Below the pieces are notes generated by a model, which was not told where the DNA came from, ran no database searches, and saw only the letters and a program-made list of their open reading frames with translations. Both the position numbers and the translations under genes were made by a program. Below, piece after piece: positions 1-9,059 of a stretch of 64,000 nt of DNA (positions are counted from its first letter, which is position 1; every line of letters begins with the position of its first letter). Source of the stretch: CAYLMM01 sp964384825. GTDB taxonomy: Bacteria > Krumholzibacteriota > Krumholzibacteriia > LZORAL124-64-63. Location of the stretch: contig CAYLMM010000008.1 of assembly GCA_964384825.1 (NCBI GenBank), positions 1-64,000 of the forward strand. Direction: 5' to 3'.

Positions 1-1213
1 GCGGCCAGCGGGCCAGCAGACGGGCCGGATCGAGGCGGCGCTCGTCGCGGGCCAGGGCGTCGCGGTTCTCGCGCAGCAGGCGGTCGGCGCCGGCGGCGAG
101 CCGGCGGCGGCGTTCGCGATCGGCCGCGCCGGCGGCGCGCAGGGTGCGGTCGGCCAGGGCCAGGGCGCGGTCGCGGCGCTGCTGCAGGGCCAGCCGCCAG
201 CCGTGGACCCGGCGCTCCACGCCGGGCTGCAGCCGCGCGGCGACATCCCGCAGGCGACCGCGGGCGTCGCCGGAGATCCGCAGCGCTTCGGCGGCCAGGC
301 GCTCGGCCGCGTCGACGACCCGCGCGTCGGCGGCCGCCACGCGGTCGACCAGAAGCTGGGCCGCGGCGGTCGGGGTCTTGCAGCTCGCGTGGGCCACGAC
401 GGCGGTGATCGAGCGGTCGATCTCGTGGCCGATGGCGGCCACCACCGGCACCGGGCACAGCGCCACCGCGGCCGCGACGTCGCGATGGTCGAACCACGAG
501 AGGTCGGCCCGCGAACCGCCGCCGCGGGTCACCACGATCACGTCGACATCGGCCGCGGCCAGGCCGCGAATCGCGGCGGTGACCTGCGGCACCATCGCCT
601 CGCCCATCATCCGGCAGTCGGCCCGCGCGACGCGGAAACCGTAGGGTGCGTCCTGCAGCCCGGCGAGGAAATCGTGCTCGGCGGCCGACCCGGCCGACGT
701 CACCAGGCCGACACGTAAAGGCAACTCCGACATCGGGATAGTCGCGTTGCGTTCGAGCAGATTCTCAGCCTTCAGCCAGGCCAGGACCTCGCGCCGTTTG
801 GCCTCGAGCTGACCCAGGGTGAAGGCCTTGTCCACGCCCACCATCTTCAGCGAGAGCGACCCGAAGTTGGGATAGAAATCGACCACGCCCTCGAGGCAGA
901 CCTCGATCTTGTCGCGGATCTGAAGGTCGGGATCGGTGCCGTCGAACCAGCGGTCCAGGCCGTGGCGGCGGCGGTCCCACTTCAGGGCCGCGACCTTGAT
1001 CTGCAGCGTGTTGCCGCCCTCTTCGCCGTGCAGTTCGAAGTAGATGTGGCCCGAGCGGTTGCGCGACAGGCGCTGCACCTCGCCGCGCACCCAGACCGTG
1101 CCGGGGAACGAGGCCTGCAGCGCCGCCTGGATGGCGCGGTTCAGTTCGCCGACTGTGAAGACGCGGCGTTCGGGGCGGGACGGTTGCTGCGGCTCGTCGA
1201 TGCGCCAGTGCAT
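1..1213 (-). CDS. xseA: Exodeoxyribonuclease VII large subunit, 3'-truncated by window edge
   Basis: Catalytic subunit of exonuclease VII, a cytoplasmic nuclease that degrades single-stranded DNA to oligonucleotides together with XseB. Translating from the ATG at 1213 gives 404 codons before the edge. It begins MHWRIDEPQQ and is followed by an OB-fold-like segment (roughly residues 18-115, with GTVWVRGEV and SGHIYFEL). The nuclease core follows, with the family motifs VGLVTSAGSAAEHDF, VTRGGGS, AIGHEID and CKTPTAAA. The arginine/alanine-rich remainder fits the C-terminal coiled-coil region. GGAG lies five bases before the ATG, and the gene follows the MATE gene by 12 bp. The C-terminus and any xseB lie beyond position 1. 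Confidence 0.95.
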   Translation of the reverse strand, partial: MHWRIDEPQQPSRPERRVFTVGELNRAIQAALQASFPGTVWVRGEVQRLSRNRSGHIYFELHGEEGGNTLQIKVAALKWDRRRHGLDRWFDGTDPDLQIRDKIEVCLEGVVDFYPNFGSLSLKMVGVDKAFTLGQLEAKRREVLAWLKAENLLERNATIPMSELPLRVGLVTSAGSAAEHDFLAGLQDAPYGFRVARADCRMMGEAMVPQVTAAIRGLAAADVDVIVVTRGGGSRADLSWFDHRDVAAAVALCPVPVVAAIGHEIDRSITAVVAHASCKTPTAAAQLLVDRVAAADARVVDAAERLAAEALRISGDARGRLRDVAARLQPGVERRVHGWRLALQQRRDRALALADRTLRAAGAADRERRRRLAAGADRLLRENRDALARDERRLDPARLLARWP

Positions 1214-1225
1214 GGAGACTCCAAC

Positions 1226-2578
1226 TCAGATCTTGATCTTCTGCCAGTTGCCGCGCAGGAACCAGACGGTCATTCCGATGGCGTAGAAGGTGAACCAGGC
1301 CAGCACGCCCAGCCAGGCTCCGGTCAGGCCGCCGCCCAGGACCACGCCGCAGATCCAGGCCGTCGGCAGCAGCAGCAGCAGGCCCGCGGCCACGTCGACG
1401 ATCATCACCTGGCGGGTCGCGCCGGCACCGCGCAGGGCTCCGGCAAGGGTCAGCCCCACCGCGTCGACCACCTGCACCAGCCCCATCAGCCGCAGGACCG
1501 GGGCGCCGGCCCGGGCCAGTTCCTCGCTGTCGGTGAACACGCGCATCAGGCCGGTCGGCCAGGCCCAGAACAGCACGCCGAACATCCCCATGAAGACCAG
1601 CGACAGCAGGACGCCGGCCCAACTGCCGCGCACCGCCCCGCGCACGTCGCCCCGGCCGAGGCATTGCCCGACGGCGGTCTGCACCGCCACCCCGATCCCG
1701 AAGCCGGGCATGAACGACAGCGCCGCGATGCGGAAGACGATGTTGCCCGCGGCCACCGCCAGGGTCGAGATCCGGCCCAGGATGCCAAAGAATACGAGAA
1801 CCGCGCAGAGAGCGCCAAAGGCCTGCACCGCCGGAGGCCAGGCGATCCGCAGAAACGGCTTCAGCAGGTCGGGGCGGAAGTTGCTGCGGCTGATCAGACG
1901 GTAGCGGCGGCGAACGTCCGGGGCCAGGGCCACGCCGAAGAACACGATCGCGGCCAGGGTCGAACTCAGGGTGCTGGCCAGCGCCGCTCCGGCCACCCCC
2001 ATCTCCGGAACGCCGAGGCGGCCGAAGATGAACATCCAGTTCAGCAGCGCGTTGCAGACGTTCATCCCGACGCCGATCCACATGCCCAGCTTCATGCGGC
2101 CGATGCCGTCGAAGGTCGCCTTCTGCATGAAGAACAGCAGAAAAGCTAGCAGGCCGGGGAAACGCCACATCAGGTAGGTGACGCCGAGGGAATCGACCGC
2201 CGCGGTCTGGCCGGAAAGTCCCATCAGGAAGCCGGGGAACTTCATGCCGACCAGGGTGAAGAACAGGCCGACGGCGACCGCCACGCCCGATCCGGTCAGC
2301 AGCACGGCGCCGACCTCGCGGTCGCGGCCCTGGCCGACGCGGCGGGCGGCGAAGGTCTGCACCGCCACGTCCAGCGACTTGATCGGCGTGGCGAGCCCCG
2401 AGTAGATCAGGGTCGCCACGCCGACCGCGGCCAGGGCATCGGTGCCGAGCCGGCCGACCATCAGGGTGTCGACCAGGCCCATCAGCGTCTGCGAGATGTT
2501 CGCCAGCACCACCGGCAGGGCCAGTCCGCCGATGATCCGCAGCAAGCCGCGGGTATCCTGACGTCCCAACCCCTTCAC
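1226..2578 (-). CDS. MATE family multidrug/Na+ (or H+) antiporter
   Basis: Inner-membrane exporter of the MATE (NorM/DinF) family, expected to exchange Na+ or H+ for cationic drugs or metabolites. The 450-residue product has the family's usual length, about 12 hydrophobic segments and the two-fold repeat. The N-terminal bundle carries PVVLANISQTLMGLVDTLMVG and the second half ALRGAGATRQ. The start is GTG at 2578 with GGGAG six bases upstream. The gene begins 3 bp after the pepA stop and is followed by xseA, so the three are probably one transcript. The substrate cannot be read from sequence. Confidence 0.9.
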   Translation of the reverse strand: MKGLGRQDTRGLLRIIGGLALPVVLANISQTLMGLVDTLMVGRLGTDALAAVGVATLIYSGLATPIKSLDVAVQTFAARRVGQGRDREVGAVLLTGSGVAVAVGLFFTLVGMKFPGFLMGLSGQTAAVDSLGVTYLMWRFPGLLAFLLFFMQKATFDGIGRMKLGMWIGVGMNVCNALLNWMFIFGRLGVPEMGVAGAALASTLSSTLAAIVFFGVALAPDVRRRYRLISRSNFRPDLLKPFLRIAWPPAVQAFGALCAVLVFFGILGRISTLAVAAGNIVFRIAALSFMPGFGIGVAVQTAVGQCLGRGDVRGAVRGSWAGVLLSLVFMGMFGVLFWAWPTGLMRVFTDSEELARAGAPVLRLMGLVQVVDAVGLTLAGALRGAGATRQVMIVDVAAGLLLLLPTAWICGVVLGGGLTGAWLGVLAWFTFYAIGMTVWFLRGNWQKIKI

Positions 2579-2581
2579 AGG

Positions 2582-4099
2582 CTACTCCCGTTCGGCCAGC
2601 AGCTGCGCGACGCGGGCCAGAAGGCGCGCGCCGTATCCCGACGCGCCCTTGCCCGCCACCGGGCCGGCGCCTTCGGTCCACGCGGGACCGGCGATGTCGA
2701 TGTGGGCCCAGGCGACGTCCTCGGGCACGAACTCCTCGAGGAAGGCCGCCGCGGTCAGGGCGCCGCCGTCGCGGCCGCCGATGTTCTGCAGGTCGGCCAC
2801 CGGGCTCTCGATCGCCTTGTGATGCTCGTCGATCAGCGGCAGGCGCCAGACGCGTTCGAAGGTCTCGCCGCCGGCGCGGTCGATCGTCTCGCCCAGATCG
2901 CCGTCGTTGACGAACAGGCCGGCGAACTGCGTGCCCAGGCCGACGACGCAGGCGCCGGTCAGGGTGGCCGCGTCGATGATCCAGTCGGGCTTGCGGGCCG
3001 CCGCGTAATGCAGGGCGTCGGCCAGGATCAGCCGGCCCTCGGCGTCGGTGTTCAGCACCTCGACGGTCTTGCCCGAGGCCATCGTCAGCACGTCTCCCGG
3101 CCGGATGGCGTCGCCGTCGGGCATGTTCTCGACCGCGGGCACCACCGCCAGCAGGCGCACCGGCAGCCCCAGCCTGCGGACGATCAGCGCCGCGCCCAAC
3201 ACCGCGGCCGCGCCGCCCATGTCGCCCTTCATCTCGTGCATCTTGGCCGAGGGCTTCAGCGAGATGCCGCCGGCGTCGAAGGTCACGCCCTTGCCGACCA
3301 GCGCCAGCAACGGAGCCTTCGCCGCCCCTCGGACGGGCCCGCCCTCCAGAACGATGAACTTCGGATCGCGGCGGCTGCCCTGGCACACGCCCAGAACGCC
3401 GCCCATGCCGCGCTTCTTCAGCTCGGCGGGGCCCATGACCTTGCAGGTCAATCCCTCGCGGCGGGCCATCGCGCGGGCGGCCGCGGCCAGTTCGGCGGGT
3501 CCGAGCAGGTTGGCCGGCTTGTTCACCAGGTCGCGGGCGAAGAGGTTGCCCGCGGCGAAGGCCTGACCCTCGGCGGCCCCGGCCTTAAGTTCGGCGACGG
3601 CCTGGCCTTCGGCGGCGACCAGCTTCATCTCGCGCGGCAGATCCTGCGAGGCGTCCTTGCGGTCGGTCTTCAGCGACCCGGCCCGCCACAGGCCCATCTC
3701 GGCCCCCTCGACCCAGCAACGGGCCAGGGCGTCGACGTCCATGCCCGAATCGGCGCCGGGCAGATGGATCAAACAGCGCTTCGCCTCGATATCGCGGGCC
3801 CGGACGGCGACCACCGCGGCGCAACGGCGCGCGCGCTCGGCGGTCCAGTCGTCTCGCTTGCCCAATCCGACCGCCATCACCCACGGGCAGCCGGCCTCGC
3901 CCCCGGGCAGCAGGTGCGACTTCTCGGCCTTGGCCTCGAAAACGCTCCCCTTGGCCAGCTTCTTCAGGCCGCCGCCGAGAACGGCGTCGAGATCCCGAAA
4001 CGGTTTCAGATCGGGACCCTTGTCCCCCGCGAAGATTCCGAGCACCAGCAGATCGCCCTTCAGCAGGGCCGGGTCCCCCTTGACCGCAGACCAACGCAT
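2582..4099 (-). CDS. pepA: Leucyl aminopeptidase (cytosol aminopeptidase, M17)
   Basis: Cytoplasmic dinuclear-metal aminopeptidase that removes N-terminal residues from peptides. The chosen ATG at 4099 gives 505 residues, normal for M17, and has GGGGAG directly upstream. The open frame continues further 5' but with non-coding-like sequence. Metal and catalytic residues are in place: K270 and D275 in GKGVTFDAGG, K282, D293, and the family signature NTDAEGRL (D352, E354, R356). The N-terminal macrodomain-like half (1-180) is present but divergent, as is usual. First gene of the pepA-MATE-xseA set. E. coli PepA also acts as a DNA-binding regulator; nothing here tests that. Confidence 0.96.
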   Translation of the reverse strand: MRWSAVKGDPALLKGDLLVLGIFAGDKGPDLKPFRDLDAVLGGGLKKLAKGSVFEAKAEKSHLLPGGEAGCPWVMAVGLGKRDDWTAERARRCAAVVAVRARDIEAKRCLIHLPGADSGMDVDALARCWVEGAEMGLWRAGSLKTDRKDASQDLPREMKLVAAEGQAVAELKAGAAEGQAFAAGNLFARDLVNKPANLLGPAELAAAARAMARREGLTCKVMGPAELKKRGMGGVLGVCQGSRRDPKFIVLEGGPVRGAAKAPLLALVGKGVTFDAGGISLKPSAKMHEMKGDMGGAAAVLGAALIVRRLGLPVRLLAVVPAVENMPDGDAIRPGDVLTMASGKTVEVLNTDAEGRLILADALHYAAARKPDWIIDAATLTGACVVGLGTQFAGLFVNDGDLGETIDRAGGETFERVWRLPLIDEHHKAIESPVADLQNIGGRDGGALTAAAFLEEFVPEDVAWAHIDIAGPAWTEGAGPVAGKGASGYGARLLARVAQLLAERE

Positions 4100-4410
4100 C
4101 TTCTCCCCTTCCGATCGGATGGCTAATAGGGACAAACCCGCCGCGATGCCGGCGGGCGTGATTCCGGGAGATGTTGCGTCCATACTAGCATCTGCCCGGC
4201 CGGTGGCCAGAATCAATTTCCCGATCCGCGCCGATCCGCGCCGATCGGGCCGGTTTCCCGGCCTTGAGGCCCGCGGCCGCATCCGGTAGGGTGGTCCGGG
4301 GCGCGCGCCCGCGCCCGACATCCGGAAACGCGATGCGCCGAGCCGCGCGCCGCTCTTCGCCGCGCCGCGCATCGCCGAGCCCGCCGAACCCGTCGAGCAA
4401 GGACGCCGCC
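4100..4410. promoter_or_regulatory. Divergent intergenic region between pepA and the symporter
   Basis: This 311-bp gap carries no gene I can support. For pepA (minus) a possible -10, TAGTAT, lies at 4182-4187 without a good -35. For the symporter (plus) the best pair is TTGAGG at 4264-4269 and TAGGGT at 4287-4292 with a 17-bp spacer. A 10-bp unit, CCGATCCGCG, is repeated in tandem at 4221-4240 and followed by a partial third copy. The last 120 bp are extremely G+C rich. Confidence 0.4.
4221..4246. repeat. Short tandem repeat, 2.6 copies of a 10-bp unit
   Basis: CCGATCCGCG occurs at 4221-4230 and 4231-4240, and CCGATC continues to 4246. It lies about 20 bp before the candidate symporter -35. 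It could be a binding site, but two copies in G+C-rich DNA may also be chance. Confidence 0.4.
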
Positions 4411-5742
4411 ATGCCCGAATCCCCATCCTCGCCGACGGCCGACCGTTCCGCCCGCCACCGCCTCGCCCGCCCCTGGCGCTGGCCCCTTCCCGCCCAGATC
4501 GCCGCGGCGCTTCTGCTCGGGGTGCTGGCCGGGGCGCTGAGCGGTCCGGAAGGCCGGCTGCTGGGCGCGTCGGTCCCGGCGGTCCTCGATTTTCTGGGCG
4601 ACCTCTTCCTGCGGGCCCTGAAGATGATCATCGTGCCGCTGATCGCCGGTTCGATCATCACCGGCGTGGCGGGCCTGGGCTCGGGCCGCACCCTGGGCAG
4701 GCTCTTCGGCCGCACCTTCGCCTGGTACCTCACCACCAGCCTGGCGGCGATCCTGGTCGGGCTGCTGCTGGTCAACCTGATCCACCCCGGCGCCGACGCC
4801 TCGGGCCCGGTCGGCTCGCGCCTGGGCCTGGCCGCCGGCGCCGCCGCGCTGACCGAGGATCTGGGCGGCCGCGGCGCCGGCGACCTGGTCGGCATCGTGA
4901 TGCGGATGGTGCCGGAGAACGTCGCGGCGGCCGCGGTCCACGGCGAGATCCTGCCGCTGATCTTCTTCTGCCTGCTCTTCGGCGCGGCGCTGACGGTGCT
5001 GCCCGAGAACGTGCGCGGGCCGCAGGTGCGCTTCTGGGAAGGCCTGTTCGCGGCGATGATGAAGGTGACCGGCTGGGTGATCCTGTTCCTGCCGCTGGGA
5101 ATCTTCGGGATGGTGGGCCGGATCGTCGCCGAGAGCGGGTTCACGGCCTTCGCGCCTTTGGCGAGGTATTTCCTGACGGTGCTGGCGGCCCTGGTCATCC
5201 ACGCGGCGGTGATCCTGCCGCTGCTCTGCCGCGCGCTCGGCCGCCTGCCCGCCCACCGCCACGCCCGGGCGATGGCGCCGGCCCTGATGACCGCGTTCTC
5301 CACCCGCTCGTCGTCGGCCACCCTGCCCTTGACCCTCGAATGCATCGAGGACCGCGCCGGGGTGAGCAACCGGGTGTCGAGCTTCGTGCTGCCGCTCGGC
5401 GCGACGATCAACATGGACGGCACCGCGCTCTACGAATGCGTCGCGGCGCTGTTCATCGCCCAGGCCTACGGCGTGGCGCTCGGGCCGCTGGACCAGGTGC
5501 TGGTGGTGGTGACCGCGCTGCTGGCCTCGATCGGAGCCGCGGGCATCCCGGCCGCCGGCCTGGTGATGATCTCGATCATCCTCGAAACGGTCGGGCTGCC
5601 GCTCGAAGGCGTGGCGCTGATCCTGGCGGTCGACCCGGTGCTGGACATGTGCCGCACCTGCGTCAACGTCTGGAGCGACAGCTGCGGCGCGGCGGTGATC
5701 GCGCGCAGAGAGGGCGAGGAGGTCCTGCCCCGGCGGTCGTGA
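4411..5742 (+). CDS. Dicarboxylate/amino acid:cation symporter (DAACS family, GltP/DctA-like)
   Basis: Inner-membrane secondary transporter that imports glutamate, aspartate or C4-dicarboxylates with Na+ or H+. The 443-residue protein keeps all elements known from the archaeal homologue GltPh. HP1 has TRSSSATLP, TM7 has GATINMDGTAL, HP2 has LLASIGAAGIPAAG, and TM8 has DMCRTCVNVWSD, in which the substrate-binding D, R, T, N and D spacing is intact. The arginine in that motif favours an acidic amino acid or dicarboxylate over a neutral one. The start at 4411 is chosen for AAGGA about nine bases upstream and the hydrophobic segment that follows. The stop directly abuts the stop of the convergent gene at 5743. 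Confidence 0.92.
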   Translation: MPESPSSPTADRSARHRLARPWRWPLPAQIAAALLLGVLAGALSGPEGRLLGASVPAVLDFLGDLFLRALKMIIVPLIAGSIITGVAGLGSGRTLGRLFGRTFAWYLTTSLAAILVGLLLVNLIHPGADASGPVGSRLGLAAGAAALTEDLGGRGAGDLVGIVMRMVPENVAAAAVHGEILPLIFFCLLFGAALTVLPENVRGPQVRFWEGLFAAMMKVTGWVILFLPLGIFGMVGRIVAESGFTAFAPLARYFLTVLAALVIHAAVILPLLCRALGRLPAHRHARAMAPALMTAFSTRSSSATLPLTLECIEDRAGVSNRVSSFVLPLGATINMDGTALYECVAALFIAQAYGVALGPLDQVLVVVTALLASIGAAGIPAAGLVMISIILETVGLPLEGVALILAVDPVLDMCRTCVNVWSDSCGAAVIARREGEEVLPRRS

Positions 5743-6135
5743 TCAGGCCCCGCGCGCCAGCCGGGGCTTCACCGCCGCCATCGCTTCGGCGACGGTCTCC
5801 GCGCCGCCGCCGATCGAAATCTCGACGGCGAACGATCCACCCTCGTCGCGCCCGCAGAGATAACGGTACTGGGCCGTCTCCCCGGTCCAGCCGCCGGACA
5901 CCGGGTCCCAGACGCAGGCCCGGACCCCGATCAGCAGCAGACGATCGCGGGCGTCGAGGTCGAAGACCCGCACCTCGCGGCAGACATCCCGGTGGAATTT
6001 CAGGATGAAAACGCCGTCTTCAGCGCCGCAACCGACATCGACCTGGAACGGAGACGACCCTTCGCGGGTGGTTTCGACGCGGATCTTCGCGCCGATGGCT
6101 CGGAAAGGCCGGACCAGGAAGCTATCGCAGAGCAT
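5743..6135 (-). CDS. Conserved-looking hypothetical protein, 130 aa
   Basis: Small soluble protein I do not recognise with certainty. Starting at the ATG at 6135, behind GAGGAGG, it gives 130 residues with no signal peptide or membrane segment. A beta-rich pattern ends in YRYLCGRDEGGSFAVEI and ETVAEAMAAVKP. From memory this resembles an uncharacterised bacterial family with a FLCGHDE...A..ALKP tail; that link is inference only. It sits at the end of the minus-strand acyl-CoA block but behind its own 294-bp regulatory gap with a promoter and a perfect AT-rich palindrome, so it is probably independently controlled. Its stop touches the stop of the convergent symporter. Confidence 0.7.
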   Translation of the reverse strand: MLCDSFLVRPFRAIGAKIRVETTREGSSPFQVDVGCGAEDGVFILKFHRDVCREVRVFDLDARDRLLLIGVRACVWDPVSGGWTGETAQYRYLCGRDEGGSFAVEISIGGGAETVAEAMAAVKPRLARGA

Positions 6136-6270
6136 GGAGCCCTCCTCGGTGGTCGAGTTCACTGGAGGGCACACGGAAGCCCTCGGTTCCGGGCACCGAG
6201 GATTCATATATTTGGGAGAATTGGGTCAATCAGGCGGCAGTTCTCCCGGAATCCTCGATACAATTTTTAA

Positions 6271-6296
6271 ATCAAATAGATTTGAATCTATTTGAT
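6271..6296. repeat. Perfect 26-bp AT-rich palindrome (12-bp arms, 2-bp centre)
   Basis: ATCAAATAGATT and AATCTATTTGAT flank a central TG. The arms are perfectly complementary and only three of the 24 arm base pairs on either side are not A-T rich in character, in strong contrast to the surrounding G+C-rich DNA. It lies 136 bp upstream of the 130-residue gene. A perfect TATAAT follows on the plus strand at 6298-6303. The symmetry fits a dimeric repressor operator; in RNA it would form a weak AU hairpin. The cognate regulator is not in the window. Confidence 0.75.
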
Positions 6297-6404
6297 CTAT
6301 AATTGATGGTGAGAACTCTCGGGTTCCTGCCGATAGGTTGGAGAGATGCTGTCCGGGCAGAGATTCGATCACTTTCACACATTCCTTTCTCGGGGAGCAA
6401 AGCG

Positions 6405-6433
6405 ATAATACCCGATCATAATCCAGTGATCAA
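6405..6433 (-). promoter_or_regulatory. Candidate sigma70-type promoter for the small hypothetical gene
   Basis: On the minus strand TTGATC (6428-6433) and TATTAT (6405-6410) are separated by exactly 17 bp. The -35 overlaps the stop codon of the 466-residue gene. Transcription from about 6398 would give a leader of roughly 260 nt that contains the 26-bp palindrome and a 7-bp stem (6182-6188 with 6196-6202). Confidence 0.55.
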
Positions 6434-7830
6434 CCGCTATCCTTCCCCGATTCCGACCGGAATTCCGGCGACCCGACCGGGCTGCCGATGCTGCGCAGCC
6501 GCGCGTGGGCCAGCGCGTAGAACTCGCGGGCCGGCACGCGGGCGAACCCCAGCTTGATCTCGTCGAGCTTCTCCCCCTGCAGAAAACGCCAGTGATGCAG
6601 CAGCGTGGGCACGCGGCCCTTCGGCTCGGTCTGCAGGAAGCGGCGGTGCGAGCTCGAGAGCCGCGTCGGCGGATCGTTGTCCTTGGCGGCGAAGCGGATC
6701 AGGTCGAGGATCTGCTCGCCGCCCACCAGGTTCTCGCCGGTCTTCTCCAGCCAGGCCTGCTGGATCGCCTCGGCCAGGGCGTGGTCGGTGCCCTTGCTGG
6801 CGAAGCGGGCCAGATGCTTGTCGTAGGTGTCGATGGCGTCCATCGCGAAGGCCCCGAGCAGGCCGGCGAAGCCCCACTCGGCGCCTATGCGGATCAGGGC
6901 CAGATCGTCGCACACGCCGTCGCCGGTCCGGCGGCGGAAGTAGACCTGGTCGTAGCGCGGATACTCCCACTCTCGGTCGTCGCCCAGCGGCATCAGCACC
7001 CCGAGCCGCTCCAGTTCGCGCAGTTCGTCGTCCTCCCAGGCGCCGATCCCGGCGTCGCCGATGCCCGTCATCCTGAACATCTCGCGATCGACGACCCGGA
7101 TGTCGCCGCCGCCGAGTTCGTAGCGCCCGCCGTCGAAAGCCCGGCCGTTCCAGACGGTGGTCATCCGCCGCTGGTCCCAGTCGTCCATGTAGCCGGCAAG
7201 CACCATGCCGCGCAGGAAATCGGCGGTGTCGACCTCGACGCCGCGCAGGAAATCGGCCCCGAGCAGGGGGCCGTCGACGGTTTCCAGGGTCATGGTCGAC
7301 GTGCCGATGCGGGCCAGGACGTGTTCACGCACGTTGTCGACCAGCCGCTGGCGGCGTAAACGGACGGCGTCGTGGCGCAGGCCGGGCCAGGTCTTCTCCA
7401 GCTCGGTGAGGATGCGATCGAAGGTCGCTTCGCGGAAGACCAGCGGCGAGCCGTAGGAATCGGCGAACCAGCCGTGGCCGTTCTGGGCGCGGCCGGCGAC
7501 CGACTGCGGCAGCAGAACCTCGAGCACGTCGGCCGGGGCGCTGAAGGGCCGCGACATCAGGTACTCGAAATCGTCGTGGCAGAGCTTGGCGAAGAGTTCC
7601 TCGTTGCCGCGGATCGGCAGGTAGCGGACATCGCGCGAGGGGCGGTCGGGACGTCCGCGGCCCCCCCGGCCTTCGCGGCCTCCGCCACGGCCGTCGCGCG
7701 CGCGGTCGGTGCGGCCGCGGCCATTGTCCGGCCGGTCGCGGCTGTCGTCCTGGCGGCCGGAAAGGCGGTCGAGGATCGACAGCACCCTTTCGGCGGCCTG
7801 GCGGCTCTTCTTGATCTTGCGGCGTCCCAT
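6430..7830 (-). CDS. Hypothetical protein with RG-rich N-terminus, 466 aa
   Basis: I do not recognise this protein. From the ATG at 7830 it begins MGRRKIKKSRQAAERVL. A low-complexity stretch of Arg, Gly and Asp (about residues 25-70, several RGG-like triplets) follows, and then a globular region of about 390 residues with no signal peptide or membrane segment. The basic start plus RG box is typical of nucleic-acid-associated tails, but that is inference. Aromatic and acidic residues are frequent (GWFADSYG, WEDDELRELERLG). It begins 81 bp after the last acyl-CoA dehydrogenase on the same strand and may share its transcript. An upstream start at 7881 is possible. Neither start has a clear Shine-Dalgarno sequence. 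Confidence 0.7.
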   Translation of the reverse strand: MGRRKIKKSRQAAERVLSILDRLSGRQDDSRDRPDNGRGRTDRARDGRGGGREGRGGRGRPDRPSRDVRYLPIRGNEELFAKLCHDDFEYLMSRPFSAPADVLEVLLPQSVAGRAQNGHGWFADSYGSPLVFREATFDRILTELEKTWPGLRHDAVRLRRQRLVDNVREHVLARIGTSTMTLETVDGPLLGADFLRGVEVDTADFLRGMVLAGYMDDWDQRRMTTVWNGRAFDGGRYELGGGDIRVVDREMFRMTGIGDAGIGAWEDDELRELERLGVLMPLGDDREWEYPRYDQVYFRRRTGDGVCDDLALIRIGAEWGFAGLLGAFAMDAIDTYDKHLARFASKGTDHALAEAIQQAWLEKTGENLVGGEQILDLIRFAAKDNDPPTRLSSSHRRFLQTEPKGRVPTLLHHWRFLQGEKLDEIKLGFARVPAREFYALAHARLRSIGSPVGSPEFRSESGKDSG

Positions 7831-7911
7831 GGTGGGGGCAGGATAACGCGCCGGAGGCCGGACAGACAGCAAAGAATCCATCCGCCGGCTTTCGCGGGGG
7901 CCGCCGGCGCC

Positions 7912-9057
<1,146 letters not shown>

Positions 9058-9059
9058 GG

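Noticed and set aside
765..3386. An 873-codon frame across xseA, MATE and pepA
   Set aside because: It is Arg/Gly/Pro-rich and off-frame relative to three well-supported genes, so it is not a frameshifted fusion.
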